64,000 nucleotides of DNA from Pseudomonas sp. Gutcm_11s (GTDB taxonomy: Bacteria; Pseudomonadota; Gammaproteobacteria; Pseudomonadales; Pseudomonadaceae). The first letter of the stretch is position 1, and the number at the start of each line of letters is the position of its first letter. Shown here one piece after another: positions 1 through 9,410 of the stretch. The stretch spans positions 194,116 through 258,115 of the forward strand of contig NZ_JAQSUW010000017.1 of the NCBI RefSeq assembly GCF_028649395.1. The letters run 5' to 3'. Under the pieces are notes generated by a model. It did not search any database. It saw nothing but the letters and a program-made list of their open reading frames with translations, and had not been told where the DNA came from. A program made the translations under genes and the position numbers.

Positions 1-36
1 GCAAACGGCGCCGCCCCACAAGGGCGAGCCGTTTGC
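1..36. repeat. Nested inverted repeat at window edge
   Basis: Arms GCAAACGGC (1-9) and GCCGTTTGC (28-36) are perfect reverse complements, and an inner pair CGCCC (12-16)/GGGCG (22-26) continues the hairpin. No T-run follows on the plus strand, and the window starts here, so a minus-strand T-run cannot be seen. It may be the terminator of the gene to the left. Confidence 0.5.
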
Positions 37-116
37 GCCTTCGTTCATTCTGGGGCCATGACTCGCCCGCTCCCGGTCTGCTCGCTATCATCGCCAGCGG
101 ACAAGGGGAACTGACG

Positions 117-1343
117 ATGCTCAACGGCCTGTGGCTAGGATTCTTCGTGGTGGCCGCGCTGGCCGCCCTGGTGCGCTGGATAGGCGGTGACGCGACGGTG
201 TGGGCCTCCATGGTGGAGGCGCTGTTCACCATGGCCAAGACCTCCGTCGACGTGATGATCCTGCTGTTCGGCACCCTCACCCTGTGGCTGGGCTTCCTGC
301 GCATCGCCGAGAAGGCCGGCCTGGTCGACATGCTGGCGCGCCTGCTCTCGCCGCTCTTTGCCCGGCTGATGCCGGACGTGCCACGCGGCCACCACTCCCT
401 CGGCCTGGTCACCCTGAGCTTCACCGCCAACGGCCTGGGCCTGGATAACGCCGCCACGCCCATCGGCCTGCGCGCGATGAAGGCGCTGCAGGAGCTCAAC
501 CCCAACCCGACCTCGGCGAGCAACGCCCAGGTGCTGTTCATGGTGATGAACGCCTCGTCGTTCGTCCTGCTGCCGGTGTCGATCTTCATGTACCGCGCCC
601 AGCAGGGTGCGGAGGACCCGGCCCTGGTGTTCCTGCCGATCCTCCTGGCCAACGCCATCTCCAGTGCCAGCGCCCTGCTGTCGGTGGCAGTGATGCAGCG
701 CCTGCGCCTGTGGGACCCGGTGCTGCTGGCCTGGCTGGGCGGTGCGGCACTGGCCATCGGCACCTTCATGGCGGTGCTTGCGGGCCTCAGTGCCACGGCG
801 CTGACCGCACTGTCCTCGCTGCTCGGCAACCTCACCCTGTTCGGCCTGATCCTGAGCTTCCTGCTGCTCGGCGCACTGAAGAAGGTGCCGGTGTACGAGA
901 GCTTCGTCGAGGGCGCCAAGGACGGTTTCGAGGTGGCCAAGAACCTGCTGCCCTACCTGGTCGCCATGCTCTGCGCGGTCGGCGTGCTGCGTGCGTCCGG
1001 GGCGCTGGACGTGCTGCTCGACGGCGTGCGCTGGTGCGTCGAGGGCCTGGGCTGGGACACCCGCTTCGTCGAGGCGCTGCCCACCGGCCTGGTCAAGCCG
1101 TTCTCCGGCAGCGCGGCGCGGGCCATGCTGATCGAGACCATGCAGAGCCAGGGCGTGGACAGCTTCCCGGCGCTGGTCGCGGCGACCATGCAGGGCAGCA
1201 CGGAAACCACCTTCTACGTGCTGGCCGTGTACTTCGGCGCGGTGGGCATCCAGCGCGCCCGCCACGCGGTGGGCTGCGCCCTGTTCGCCGACTTCGTCGG
1301 GGTAGTCGCCTCGATCCTGGTCTGCTACTGGTTCTTCGGCTGA
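117..1343 (+). CDS. Nucleoside recognition domain (fused SpmA/SpmB-like) membrane protein
   Basis: A 408-residue, very hydrophobic inner-membrane protein. The start ATG at 117 is preferred because AAGGGG lies just upstream and the next residues (MLNGLWLGFFVVAALAAL) form a membrane segment; an ATG at 33 would add an unlikely polar leader. Two halves each resemble the Gate/nucleoside-recognition fold of Bacillus SpmA and SpmB: the first carries NGLGLDNAATPIGLRAM near residue 110, the second GLVKPFSGSAARAM near 330 and QGSTETTFYVLAVYFG near 365. Single-chain fusions are common in proteobacteria; the transported substrate is not established. Spore formation is not implied. Monocistronic by context. 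Confidence 0.8.
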   Translation: MLNGLWLGFFVVAALAALVRWIGGDATVWASMVEALFTMAKTSVDVMILLFGTLTLWLGFLRIAEKAGLVDMLARLLSPLFARLMPDVPRGHHSLGLVTLSFTANGLGLDNAATPIGLRAMKALQELNPNPTSASNAQVLFMVMNASSFVLLPVSIFMYRAQQGAEDPALVFLPILLANAISSASALLSVAVMQRLRLWDPVLLAWLGGAALAIGTFMAVLAGLSATALTALSSLLGNLTLFGLILSFLLLGALKKVPVYESFVEGAKDGFEVAKNLLPYLVAMLCAVGVLRASGALDVLLDGVRWCVEGLGWDTRFVEALPTGLVKPFSGSAARAMLIETMQSQGVDSFPALVAATMQGSTETTFYVLAVYFGAVGIQRARHAVGCALFADFVGVVASILVCYWFFG

Positions 1344-1465
1344 TGCGCCGGCAGCTCTAGCCTGCGGGCCTCGCCCGGGGCCTGCAGGAAGTTTTTCGCG
1401 GCCCCTAAATAACCGACCGATACTGACGCTAACCCTGTACTCCCCATCACTCCCTGGAGTCGATC

Positions 1466-3076
1466 ATGGTTATGCGTTCAGTCAGTGTCGTAATGCGCAA
1501 CATCATTGGCTTCGGGGTGCTCACCCTGATCCTGCTGTTTACCGGGGGCGTCGCCCTCAGCCAGCTGTCCAGCCTGCGCGGCGACCTGCTGGAGGTGAAG
1601 GACGTGTGGATGCTCGGCCTCGACCTGATGGCCAAGATCAAGTCCGAGCGCCAGAGCCTGCGCCTGGTCGAATACGAGCTGATGGCCAACCCGGAGCGGC
1701 AGGGCGCGCTGAGCACCGAGGCCCAGGCGATCCGCGGCCGGGTCAGCGGCTACGACAAGGCCTACGAGGAGACCATCATCCTCGACGAGGACCGTCGCCT
1801 GTTCCAGGACTACGAGAGCAAGAGCCACGCCTACGAGGAGTCGCTGAGCCGGGTGGTCGACAGCGTTCGCGCCGGCCAGCTGGACGAGGCGGCCGCCGAC
1901 CAGTCGGCCCAGCGCTTCGACGAGCTGATCACCGCGCTGGACAAGCTGATCGACATGAACAACCGCGGCGCCGCCGATGCCGGTGACCGCGCGGAGAAGA
2001 ACGCCGATGGCGCCACCTGGCTGTTCAGCGTGATCCTCGGCGCTGCCGTGCTGTTCACCCTGCTGGCTGCCTGGCTGCTCAGTCGCAGCATCACCCAGCC
2101 GCTGGCCGAGCTGAGTGCCTCGGCCAAGCGCATCGCCGGTGGCGACCTGAGCCAGCCGGTGCGCGCCGAGGGCGCCGACGAGGTGACCCAGGTTCAGCAG
2201 TCCCTCGCGGAAATGCAGCGCACCCTGCGCGATACCCTGCAGGGCATTCAGGGCTCGGCTACCCAGCTGGCCTCGGCAGCCGAGCAGCTGCATGCGGTGA
2301 CGGACGAGTCGGCGCGCGGCATCACCCGGCAGAACGACGAGATCCAGATGGCAGCCACGGCGGTGACGCAGATGTCGGCAGCGGTGGACGAGGTGGCGCG
2401 CAACGCCAACCACACCTCGGACTCGTCACGCGAGGCTGAGCAGACCGCCGAGGCCGGCCGTCGTCAGGTCAGCACCACGCGCAGCACCATCGAGCAGCTC
2501 AGCCAGCGCCTGCAGCACACCTCCGGCACCATCGGCCGGCTGGCCGACGAGGCGATTGCCATCGGCCGGGTGCTGGAAGTGATCCGTACCATCGCCGAAC
2601 AGACCAACCTGCTGGCGCTGAACGCGGCCATCGAGGCGGCGCGGGCTGGTGACCAGGGTCGTGGCTTCGCCGTGGTGGCCGACGAGGTGCGCGCGCTGGC
2701 CCAGCGCACGCAGAGCTCGACCCAGGAGATCGAGCGCATGATCAGCGCGATCCAGAGCGCCAGCCAGGAATCGGTCGAGGCCATGGGCGAGAGCAGCGAA
2801 TACGCCGGACGCAGCAGCGAGCTGGCCAACGAGGCGGACAGCGCGCTGGCGCTGATCTCCGAGCGGGTCAGCCAGATCAACGAAATGAACCTGGTGATCG
2901 CCAGCGCGGCCGAGGAGCAAGCCCAGGTGGCCCGCGAGGTGGATCGCAACCTGGTGGCCATCCGCGATATCGCCGAGCAGAACGCCACCGGCGCCCACGA
3001 AACGTCGGTGGCCAGCGATCAACTGGCGCGCCTGGCCAGCGACCTCAACGGCATGGTGCAGCGCTTCCGCCTGTGA
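1466..3076 (+). CDS. Methyl-accepting chemotaxis protein (twin 1)
   Basis: A 536-residue transmembrane chemoreceptor. A membrane segment near residues 12-32 is followed by a roughly 150-residue helical periplasmic sensor rich in charged residues (four-helix-bundle type), a second membrane segment near 185-207, a HAMP linker to about 260 and the cytoplasmic signalling domain. The hairpin tip is intact (AEQTNLLALNAAIEAARAG). The start at 1466 has GGAG 7 bases upstream. From residue 256 to the end it matches the receptor at 6053-7669 at 279 of 281 positions while the sensor domains are unrelated, so the two receptors should feed the same signalling arrays but detect different stimuli. The ligand is unknown. 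Confidence 0.93.
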   Translation: MVMRSVSVVMRNIIGFGVLTLILLFTGGVALSQLSSLRGDLLEVKDVWMLGLDLMAKIKSERQSLRLVEYELMANPERQGALSTEAQAIRGRVSGYDKAYEETIILDEDRRLFQDYESKSHAYEESLSRVVDSVRAGQLDEAAADQSAQRFDELITALDKLIDMNNRGAADAGDRAEKNADGATWLFSVILGAAVLFTLLAAWLLSRSITQPLAELSASAKRIAGGDLSQPVRAEGADEVTQVQQSLAEMQRTLRDTLQGIQGSATQLASAAEQLHAVTDESARGITRQNDEIQMAATAVTQMSAAVDEVARNANHTSDSSREAEQTAEAGRRQVSTTRSTIEQLSQRLQHTSGTIGRLADEAIAIGRVLEVIRTIAEQTNLLALNAAIEAARAGDQGRGFAVVADEVRALAQRTQSSTQEIERMISAIQSASQESVEAMGESSEYAGRSSELANEADSALALISERVSQINEMNLVIASAAEEQAQVAREVDRNLVAIRDIAEQNATGAHETSVASDQLARLASDLNGMVQRFRL

Positions 3077-3085
3077 GGGCGGCGC

Positions 3086-4643
<1,558 letters not shown>

Positions 4644-4648
<5 letters not shown>

Positions 4649-4654
4649 CTGGAC
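4644..4654. promoter_or_regulatory. Candidate NorR-binding site 1 (GTC-N5-GAC)
   Basis: GTCATCTGGAC fits the GT-N7-AC inverted-repeat consensus known for E. coli NorR. It overlaps the norR start codon (complement of 4646-4648), so binding here could also repress norR. Confidence 0.6.
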
Positions 4655-4662
4655 TCCTTGAT

Positions 4663-4673
4663 GTCGAAATGAC
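4663..4673. promoter_or_regulatory. Candidate NorR-binding site 2 (GTC-N5-GAC)
   Basis: GTCGAAATGAC is the second of three GTC-N5-GAC inverted repeats at the norR/fhp boundary. Its centre is 19 bp from that of site 1 and 16 bp from that of site 3. Confidence 0.65.
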
Positions 4674-4678
4674 TTGCT

Positions 4679-4689
4679 GTCTAATCGAC
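4679..4689. promoter_or_regulatory. Candidate NorR-binding site 3 (GTC-N5-GAC)
   Basis: GTCTAATCGAC is the third repeat. Three such sites upstream of the target promoter is the arrangement that NorR requires at norVW in E. coli; here they precede fhp. Confidence 0.65.
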
Positions 4690-4730
4690 TCTTAATTCAT
4701 TAACTAATTGAAATTTATAGATAAATAATC

Positions 4731-4746
4731 TGGCATGAATGCTGAT
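4731..4746 (+). promoter_or_regulatory. Possible sigma-54 promoter of fhp (degenerate -12)
   Basis: TGGCATG (4731-4737) is a good -24 element and sits about 48 bp after the third NorR site. The expected -12 TTGC reads CTGA at the right spacing, so the invariant C is missing. The position is right for an NorR-driven promoter but the -12 is weak; the true promoter could lie elsewhere in the AT-rich 4681-4740 stretch. Confidence 0.35.
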
Positions 4747-4789
4747 TGCTCCTGCTGCAGAAAAACCCTGCGTGCAAGAGGAATACCTT

Positions 4790-5971
4790 ATGTTGTCCAA
4801 CGAACACATCGCTCTCGTCAAGGCCACCGTGCCCCTGCTGGAAACCGGCGGCGAGGCGCTGACCACCCACTTCTACCGCATGATGCTCAGCGAGTACCCC
4901 CAAGTGCGCCCGCTGTTCAACCAGGCCCACCAGGCCAGTGGCGACCAGCCGCGGGCCCTGGCCAACGGCGTGCTGATGTACGCCAAGCACATCGATCGCC
5001 TGCAGGCGCTCGGCCCGCTGGTCGGGCAGATCGTGCAGAAGCACGTGTCGCTGCAGATCCTCCCCGAGCATTACCCGATCGTCGGTAGCTGCCTGCTGCG
5101 CGCGATCCGCGAAGTGCTCGGCGCCGAGATCGCCACCGACGAGGTGATCGCCGCCTGGGCCGCCGCCTACGGGCAGCTGGCCGACCTGCTGATCGGCGCC
5201 GAGGAAGAAATCTACGCCGCCACCGAACGTGCCGCGGGCGGCTGGCGTGGCGGGCGGGCCTTCCGCGTGGCGCGCAAGGTGCGCGAGAGCGAGGAGATCA
5301 CCTCCTTCCATCTGCAGCCGGCTGACGGCGGCGCCATTCTCGACTTCATTCCCGGCCAGTACATCGGCCTGCGCCTGCTTCTGGATGGCGAGGAAGTGCG
5401 CCGCAACTACTCGCTGTCCGCCGTGCCGAACGGCCGCGAGTACCGCATCAGCGTCAAGCGCGAGCCTGGTGGCCGGGTCTCCAACCACCTGCACGACCGC
5501 GTCGTCGAGGGCGCCGAGATCGAGCTGTTCATCCCGGCCGGCGAGTTCACCCTCAACTCCTCGAAGAAGCCACTGGTGCTGATCAGCGCCGGGGTCGGCA
5601 TCACCCCGCTGATGACCATGCTGGAGACGGCGGTGCACAGCGGGCGGCCCATCCACTTCATCCACTGCGCCCGCCACGCCGGCGTGCAGGCCTTTGCCGC
5701 GCGCATCGACGAGCTGGCCGCCGCCCATCCGCAACTGCAGCGCTTCTACTGCCTGGAAGAACAGCGTGCGGACGACGGCGCCGATGCCTACGGGCGCCTG
5801 AGCCTGGAACGCCTGCAGGCCTGGCTGCCGGCCGAGCGTGACGTCGACGCCTACTTCCTCGGGCCCAAGCCGTTCATGAGCGCGATCAGGCGCAGCCTGC
5901 GCGAACTCGGGGTGCCGGATGCCCAGGCCCGCTACGAGTTCTTCGGCCCGGCTTCGGCGCTGGAGGGCTGA
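4790..5971 (+). CDS. fhp: Flavohaemoglobin (nitric oxide dioxygenase)
   Basis: A 393-residue cytoplasmic enzyme that oxidises NO to nitrate using O2 and NAD(P)H. The start is placed at 4790 (MLSNEHIALV), which gives the usual length of the family; an upstream in-frame ATG at 4739 lies in the promoter region. The globin domain (1-140) has the family residues Y29, Q53 and proximal H85 at the same numbers as E. coli Hmp. The FAD-binding ferredoxin-reductase domain shows RNYSLS and the NAD domain GVGITPLMTML. A separate transcription unit, divergent from norR, so NO-induced detoxification is expected. Confidence 0.96.
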   Translation: MLSNEHIALVKATVPLLETGGEALTTHFYRMMLSEYPQVRPLFNQAHQASGDQPRALANGVLMYAKHIDRLQALGPLVGQIVQKHVSLQILPEHYPIVGSCLLRAIREVLGAEIATDEVIAAWAAAYGQLADLLIGAEEEIYAATERAAGGWRGGRAFRVARKVRESEEITSFHLQPADGGAILDFIPGQYIGLRLLLDGEEVRRNYSLSAVPNGREYRISVKREPGGRVSNHLHDRVVEGAEIELFIPAGEFTLNSSKKPLVLISAGVGITPLMTMLETAVHSGRPIHFIHCARHAGVQAFAARIDELAAAHPQLQRFYCLEEQRADDGADAYGRLSLERLQAWLPAERDVDAYFLGPKPFMSAIRRSLRELGVPDAQARYEFFGPASALEG

Positions 5972-6016
5972 CGGCACTAGCGCTCGCGCGCTAATGGCAA
6001 AACGCGACTATGGTTC

Positions 6017-6053
6017 TGGTAGGTGCATTGGCCAGCAGTAAGGTGACCTACCA
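6017..6053 (+). repeat. Inverted repeat around the ribosome-binding site of the second MCP
   Basis: TGGTAGGT (6017-6024) and ACCTACCA (6046-6053) are perfect 8-base reverse complements. The right arm ends on the A of the start codon and the Shine-Dalgarno region (TAAGGTGA) lies in the loop, so folding of the mRNA could affect initiation. Confidence 0.5.
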
Positions 6054-7669
6054 TGAAGAACTGGACTATTCGGACAAGGTTGTTCGTCCTCATCGTCCTG
6101 ATGATGGCGGGCAGCCTGGCCATAGGAAGCGCCGGCCTCATCGGCCTGCGCGGCGTGCTTGGCGGACTCAACAGTGTCTATCTCGATCGCGTGGTGCCCC
6201 TGCGCGATCTCAAGCTGATTTCCGACCTCTATGCGGTGAATATCGTCGATGCCAGCCACAAGGCGCGCAACGGCGGTACTTCGCCCGCTGAGGCCGCGCG
6301 CCAGGTGGAAGAGGCGCAAGGCAAGATTCGCGAGATCTGGCAGGCCTACAAGGCCACCCAGCTGATCGACGAGGAACAGCGTCTGATTGCCCAGATCGAA
6401 CCCCTGATGCAACAGGCCGACGAGCCCCTGCGGCGGCTCAAGGACATCCTGCGTGCCGGTGACAACGAGGCTCTGGCGACCTTCACCGCCAAGGAGCTGT
6501 ATCCGCGCATCGACCCGTTGTCGGAGAAGTTTTCCAAGCTGATCGAACTGCAGCTGCACGAGTCCGAGCGCCAGTACCACGACGGTGTGGCCCTGGAGCT
6601 GCGCAGCGAGTACATAGTCGCCGGGCTGCTGGCCTTCCTGCTGATCGGCGGTGGTTTGCAGGCCTGGAACATGAGCCGTGGCATCAACCTGCGCCTGTCC
6701 GAGCTGCGCGAGGTGGTGGCGCGCAATGCCGCCGGCGACCTGCGCGAACCGGTGCGCTGCAGCGGCAGCGACGAAATCACTGCGGTGCAGACCTCGCTCA
6801 AGCAGATGCAGGAGAACCTGCGCGACACCCTTCAGGGCATCCAGGGCGCCGCCACCCAGCTGGCCTCGGCGGCCGAGCAGCTGCACGCGGTGACGGACGA
6901 GTCGGCGCGCGGCATCACCCGGCAGAACGACGAAATCCAGATGGCGGCCACGGCGGTGACGCAGATGTCGGCGGCGGTGGACGAGGTGGCGCGCAACGCC
7001 AACCACACCTCGGACTCCTCGCGCGAGGCGGAGCAGACCGCCGAGGCCGGCCGGCGCCAGGTCAGCACCACGCGCAGCACCATCGAACAGCTCAGCCAGC
7101 GCCTGCAGCACACCTCCGGCACCATCGGCCGCCTGGCCGACGAGGCCATCGCCATCGGCCGAGTGCTGGAAGTGATCCGCACCATCGCCGAACAGACCAA
7201 CCTGCTGGCGCTGAACGCGGCCATCGAAGCGGCGCGGGCTGGCGACCAGGGCCGCGGCTTCGCCGTGGTGGCTGACGAGGTCCGCGCGCTGGCGCAGCGC
7301 ACGCAGAGCTCGACCCAGGAGATCGAGCGGATGATCAGCGCGATCCAGAGCGCCAGCCAGGAATCGGTCGAGGCCATGGGCGAGAGCAGCGAGTACGCCG
7401 GGCGCAGCAGCGAGCTGGCCAACGAGGCCGACAGCGCACTGGCGCTGATCTCCGAGCGGGTCAGCCAGATCAACGAAATGAACCTGGTGATCGCCAGCGC
7501 TGCCGAGGAGCAAGCCCAGGTGGCGCGTGAGGTGGACCGCAACCTGGTGGCGATCCGCGACATCGCCGAGCAGAACTCCACCGGCGCCCACGAGACGTCG
7601 GTGGCCAGTGATCAGCTGGCGCGCCTGGCCAGCGACCTCAACGGCATGGTCCAGCGCTTCCGCCTGTAG
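6053..7669 (+). CDS. Methyl-accepting chemotaxis protein (twin 2)
   Basis: A 538-residue chemoreceptor: membrane segment 8-32, helical periplasmic ligand domain (about 33-185, with many K/R/E residues, four-helix-bundle MCP type), second membrane segment near 186-206, HAMP linker and signalling domain. From residue 258 to the end it is identical to the MCP at 1466-3076 except for A/S swaps at two positions, although the DNA differs at many third-codon positions. The sensor half is not related to its twin beyond general fold. Start at ATG 6053 with AAGGTGA upstream. Ligand unknown; the location beside fhp does not prove NO sensing. Confidence 0.93.
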   Translation: MKNWTIRTRLFVLIVLMMAGSLAIGSAGLIGLRGVLGGLNSVYLDRVVPLRDLKLISDLYAVNIVDASHKARNGGTSPAEAARQVEEAQGKIREIWQAYKATQLIDEEQRLIAQIEPLMQQADEPLRRLKDILRAGDNEALATFTAKELYPRIDPLSEKFSKLIELQLHESERQYHDGVALELRSEYIVAGLLAFLLIGGGLQAWNMSRGINLRLSELREVVARNAAGDLREPVRCSGSDEITAVQTSLKQMQENLRDTLQGIQGAATQLASAAEQLHAVTDESARGITRQNDEIQMAATAVTQMSAAVDEVARNANHTSDSSREAEQTAEAGRRQVSTTRSTIEQLSQRLQHTSGTIGRLADEAIAIGRVLEVIRTIAEQTNLLALNAAIEAARAGDQGRGFAVVADEVRALAQRTQSSTQEIERMISAIQSASQESVEAMGESSEYAGRSSELANEADSALALISERVSQINEMNLVIASAAEEQAQVAREVDRNLVAIRDIAEQNSTGAHETSVASDQLARLASDLNGMVQRFRL

Positions 7670-7672
7670 GCC

Positions 7673-8278
7673 TCAGCGCTTGGCCTGTTCGTCGCCATCC
7701 TCGTCGGCGAACAGGCCCTTGCCCCAGCTCACCAGCGGGTCGTCGTACTGGTGCTGGCGCAGGGCGACCAGCTTGGGCTCGATGAAGTCTTCGAACGACG
7801 CGGCGTCGGTGAAGTAGTGCTTGCCGGTGAATACGGTGAAGAACAGCTTCTTGCCGATGCTCACGGAGAACATGTTGCCCATCGGCTTGCCCTTGTTGCG
7901 CAGCAGGATCAGCTTGGCGTGGCTGCCTAGTTCGCGGGTCAGCGGCAGTTCTTCCTCGGTGACGTCGTCGGCGATCAGGCCCAGCGCGATGCCGGCGCCC
8001 TGCAGCGCGCTGTAGCTGGCCACCAGCGCCTCGCTGGCACTGGGCGTGAGCGAGGCCGTGCTGTGCAGGTAGAGGCCGCTGACCGAGTCCAGGTCGTAGC
8101 TGAGGTCGGTGGTGCGGGTCCAGTAGGTGGTGGTCTTCTCGAAGCGCCCGGCGTCCTCGCCGTAGCCGAAGTCGGCGCCGGTGAGCAGCAGCTGGCGTTC
8201 GGTTTCGGTCGGTTCCGCGCTGTCCACGCAGCCGCCCAGCAGCAGGGCGGCGAGCAGGCAGGTCAGGTGTCTGAGCAT
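7673..8278 (-). CDS. Predicted lipoprotein of unknown function
   Basis: A 201-residue protein with a lipoprotein signal: a hydrophobic run followed by the lipobox LLGGC, which makes Cys17 the lipidated residue; the next residues V-D-S do not clearly predict inner- or outer-membrane sorting. The mature part has no motif I recognise; it contains a Y/T-rich stretch (EKTTTYWTRTT near residue 47) and a hydrophobic centre. It ends 3 bases from the converging MCP gene, with no obvious terminator between them. It lies 62 bases downstream of the DUF5924 gene on the same strand and may be co-transcribed. Confidence 0.8.
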   Translation of the reverse strand: MLRHLTCLLAALLLGGCVDSAEPTETERQLLLTGADFGYGEDAGRFEKTTTYWTRTTDLSYDLDSVSGLYLHSTASLTPSASEALVASYSALQGAGIALGLIADDVTEEELPLTRELGSHAKLILLRNKGKPMGNMFSVSIGKKLFFTVFTGKHYFTDAASFEDFIEPKLVALRQHQYDDPLVSWGKGLFADEDGDEQAKR

Positions 8279-8340
8279 GATGCGATCCTTGCGATGTGCC
8301 TGGCCGCAGCTTGCCTCAGAGGCGCAGGCCTGACCAGCGA

Positions 8341-9345
8341 CTAGTCGACGCGGAAGCGCAGCACGCCGATCTGCTGGCCGGCTTCCGTGACCACCTGCAC
8401 CTGCCAGTCGCCGGCCGGTTGTGCCGGGAAGTTGCGCTTGTGGGTCCAGGCGCGATAACCGGCCTTACGCCCGCCGTGGATATCGAGGGCGATGCGGTCC
8501 ATCTCCACGCCGTCGCGCTTCCACACATGGTAGATGCGCTCGTTGAGCCCGCGCGGCGCGCTGATCGAGGTGAAGGCATACAGCCCGGCCTGCTGCAGCT
8601 GGGCGGCCGAGACCTGCTCCAGGCTGCTGCCCGGATTGCGCTGTTGCAGCTGCTCGGTGACCGCCACCTGGGTCAGCCACAGGGTTGCCGGCGGCACCCA
8701 GGGGCGCGCCAGCCAGGCGCCGACGCCGAGCGCGGCGACCAGGCCGGCCAGGGCCGCCCAGCGCCAGCGGCGCTGGATGCGCAGGCTGCTGCCGAGGCTC
8801 GGCAGGGTCACCACCAGGGCGATGCCCAGCGCCAGGCGATAGCTCTCGGCGGTGGTCAGGTGGACGATCAGCGGCAGCGCCACCAGCAGCACGGCGAACA
8901 GCGCCAGGCTGTGGAAGCTGAGGTACAGCCAGCGCCGCGCGGCCAGCCACTTGTAGTACAGCGGGTCGATGATGGCGAGCAGCGCCGCCGCGCCGAGGAG
9001 GCCGGTGAACAGCGCCTGGCCGCTGTTCCAGGCGGTGGTGATGAAGAAGAACGGCAGGGCGAAGAACAGGCTCTCCTGGTGGATCATCTGGGTCAGGTAG
9101 CGCAGCAGCATCGGCGGCACTTCCAGCCCCAGCCAGCGCGCCGCACTGCGGGTCAGCAGGCTCTCCAGCAGCAGCACGGCCCAGCTCAGCAGCATCAGCA
9201 CTGCGATCACCTTGCCCACGCCCGCCTGGCGGTCGACCAGGATGAAGCTGGCCACGCCGGAACAGAAACCGAAGGCCGCGACCAGGCCGGGGTAGCGTTG
9301 CAGCAGGGCGAGCAGACGAAGCAGGTGGGGTTTCCAGTGCGGCAT
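8341..9345 (-). CDS. DUF5924/DUF2914 family membrane protein
   Basis: A 334-residue protein. The N-terminal 220 residues hold about six to seven membrane segments (for example LIAVLMLL-type runs near 45-65 and FHSLALFAVLLVALPLIV near 145), followed by a periplasmic C-terminal domain of about 100 residues. That domain has the DUF2914 pattern: YHVWKRDG..., RAWTHKRNFP and WQVQVVTEAGQ, which suggests a small beta-sandwich. The pairing of DUF5924 and DUF2914 is a known architecture in Pseudomonas; no function is established. It precedes the lipoprotein gene on the same strand. Confidence 0.75.
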   Translation of the reverse strand: MPHWKPHLLRLLALLQRYPGLVAAFGFCSGVASFILVDRQAGVGKVIAVLMLLSWAVLLLESLLTRSAARWLGLEVPPMLLRYLTQMIHQESLFFALPFFFITTAWNSGQALFTGLLGAAALLAIIDPLYYKWLAARRWLYLSFHSLALFAVLLVALPLIVHLTTAESYRLALGIALVVTLPSLGSSLRIQRRWRWAALAGLVAALGVGAWLARPWVPPATLWLTQVAVTEQLQQRNPGSSLEQVSAAQLQQAGLYAFTSISAPRGLNERIYHVWKRDGVEMDRIALDIHGGRKAGYRAWTHKRNFPAQPAGDWQVQVVTEAGQQIGVLRFRVD

Positions 9346-9410
9346 GGGTGGCTGAGGCGGCAGGTGTCAGAGGGGACGGCAGGATACCAGCAAGCGCAGG
9401 TGGCTTGGCG

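Noticed and set aside
12..26. Shared CGCCCCACAA..GGGCG sequence with 60321-60337 as a dispersed repeat
   Set aside because: The likeness is limited to a short GC-rich hairpin core and could arise by chance; two copies in 64 kb do not establish a repeat family.
1395..1430. Possible sigma-28 (FliA) promoter for the first MCP
   Set aside because: CCGATA is present near 1415 but no TAAA occurs 15 bases before its expected -10 start; only half the consensus fits.
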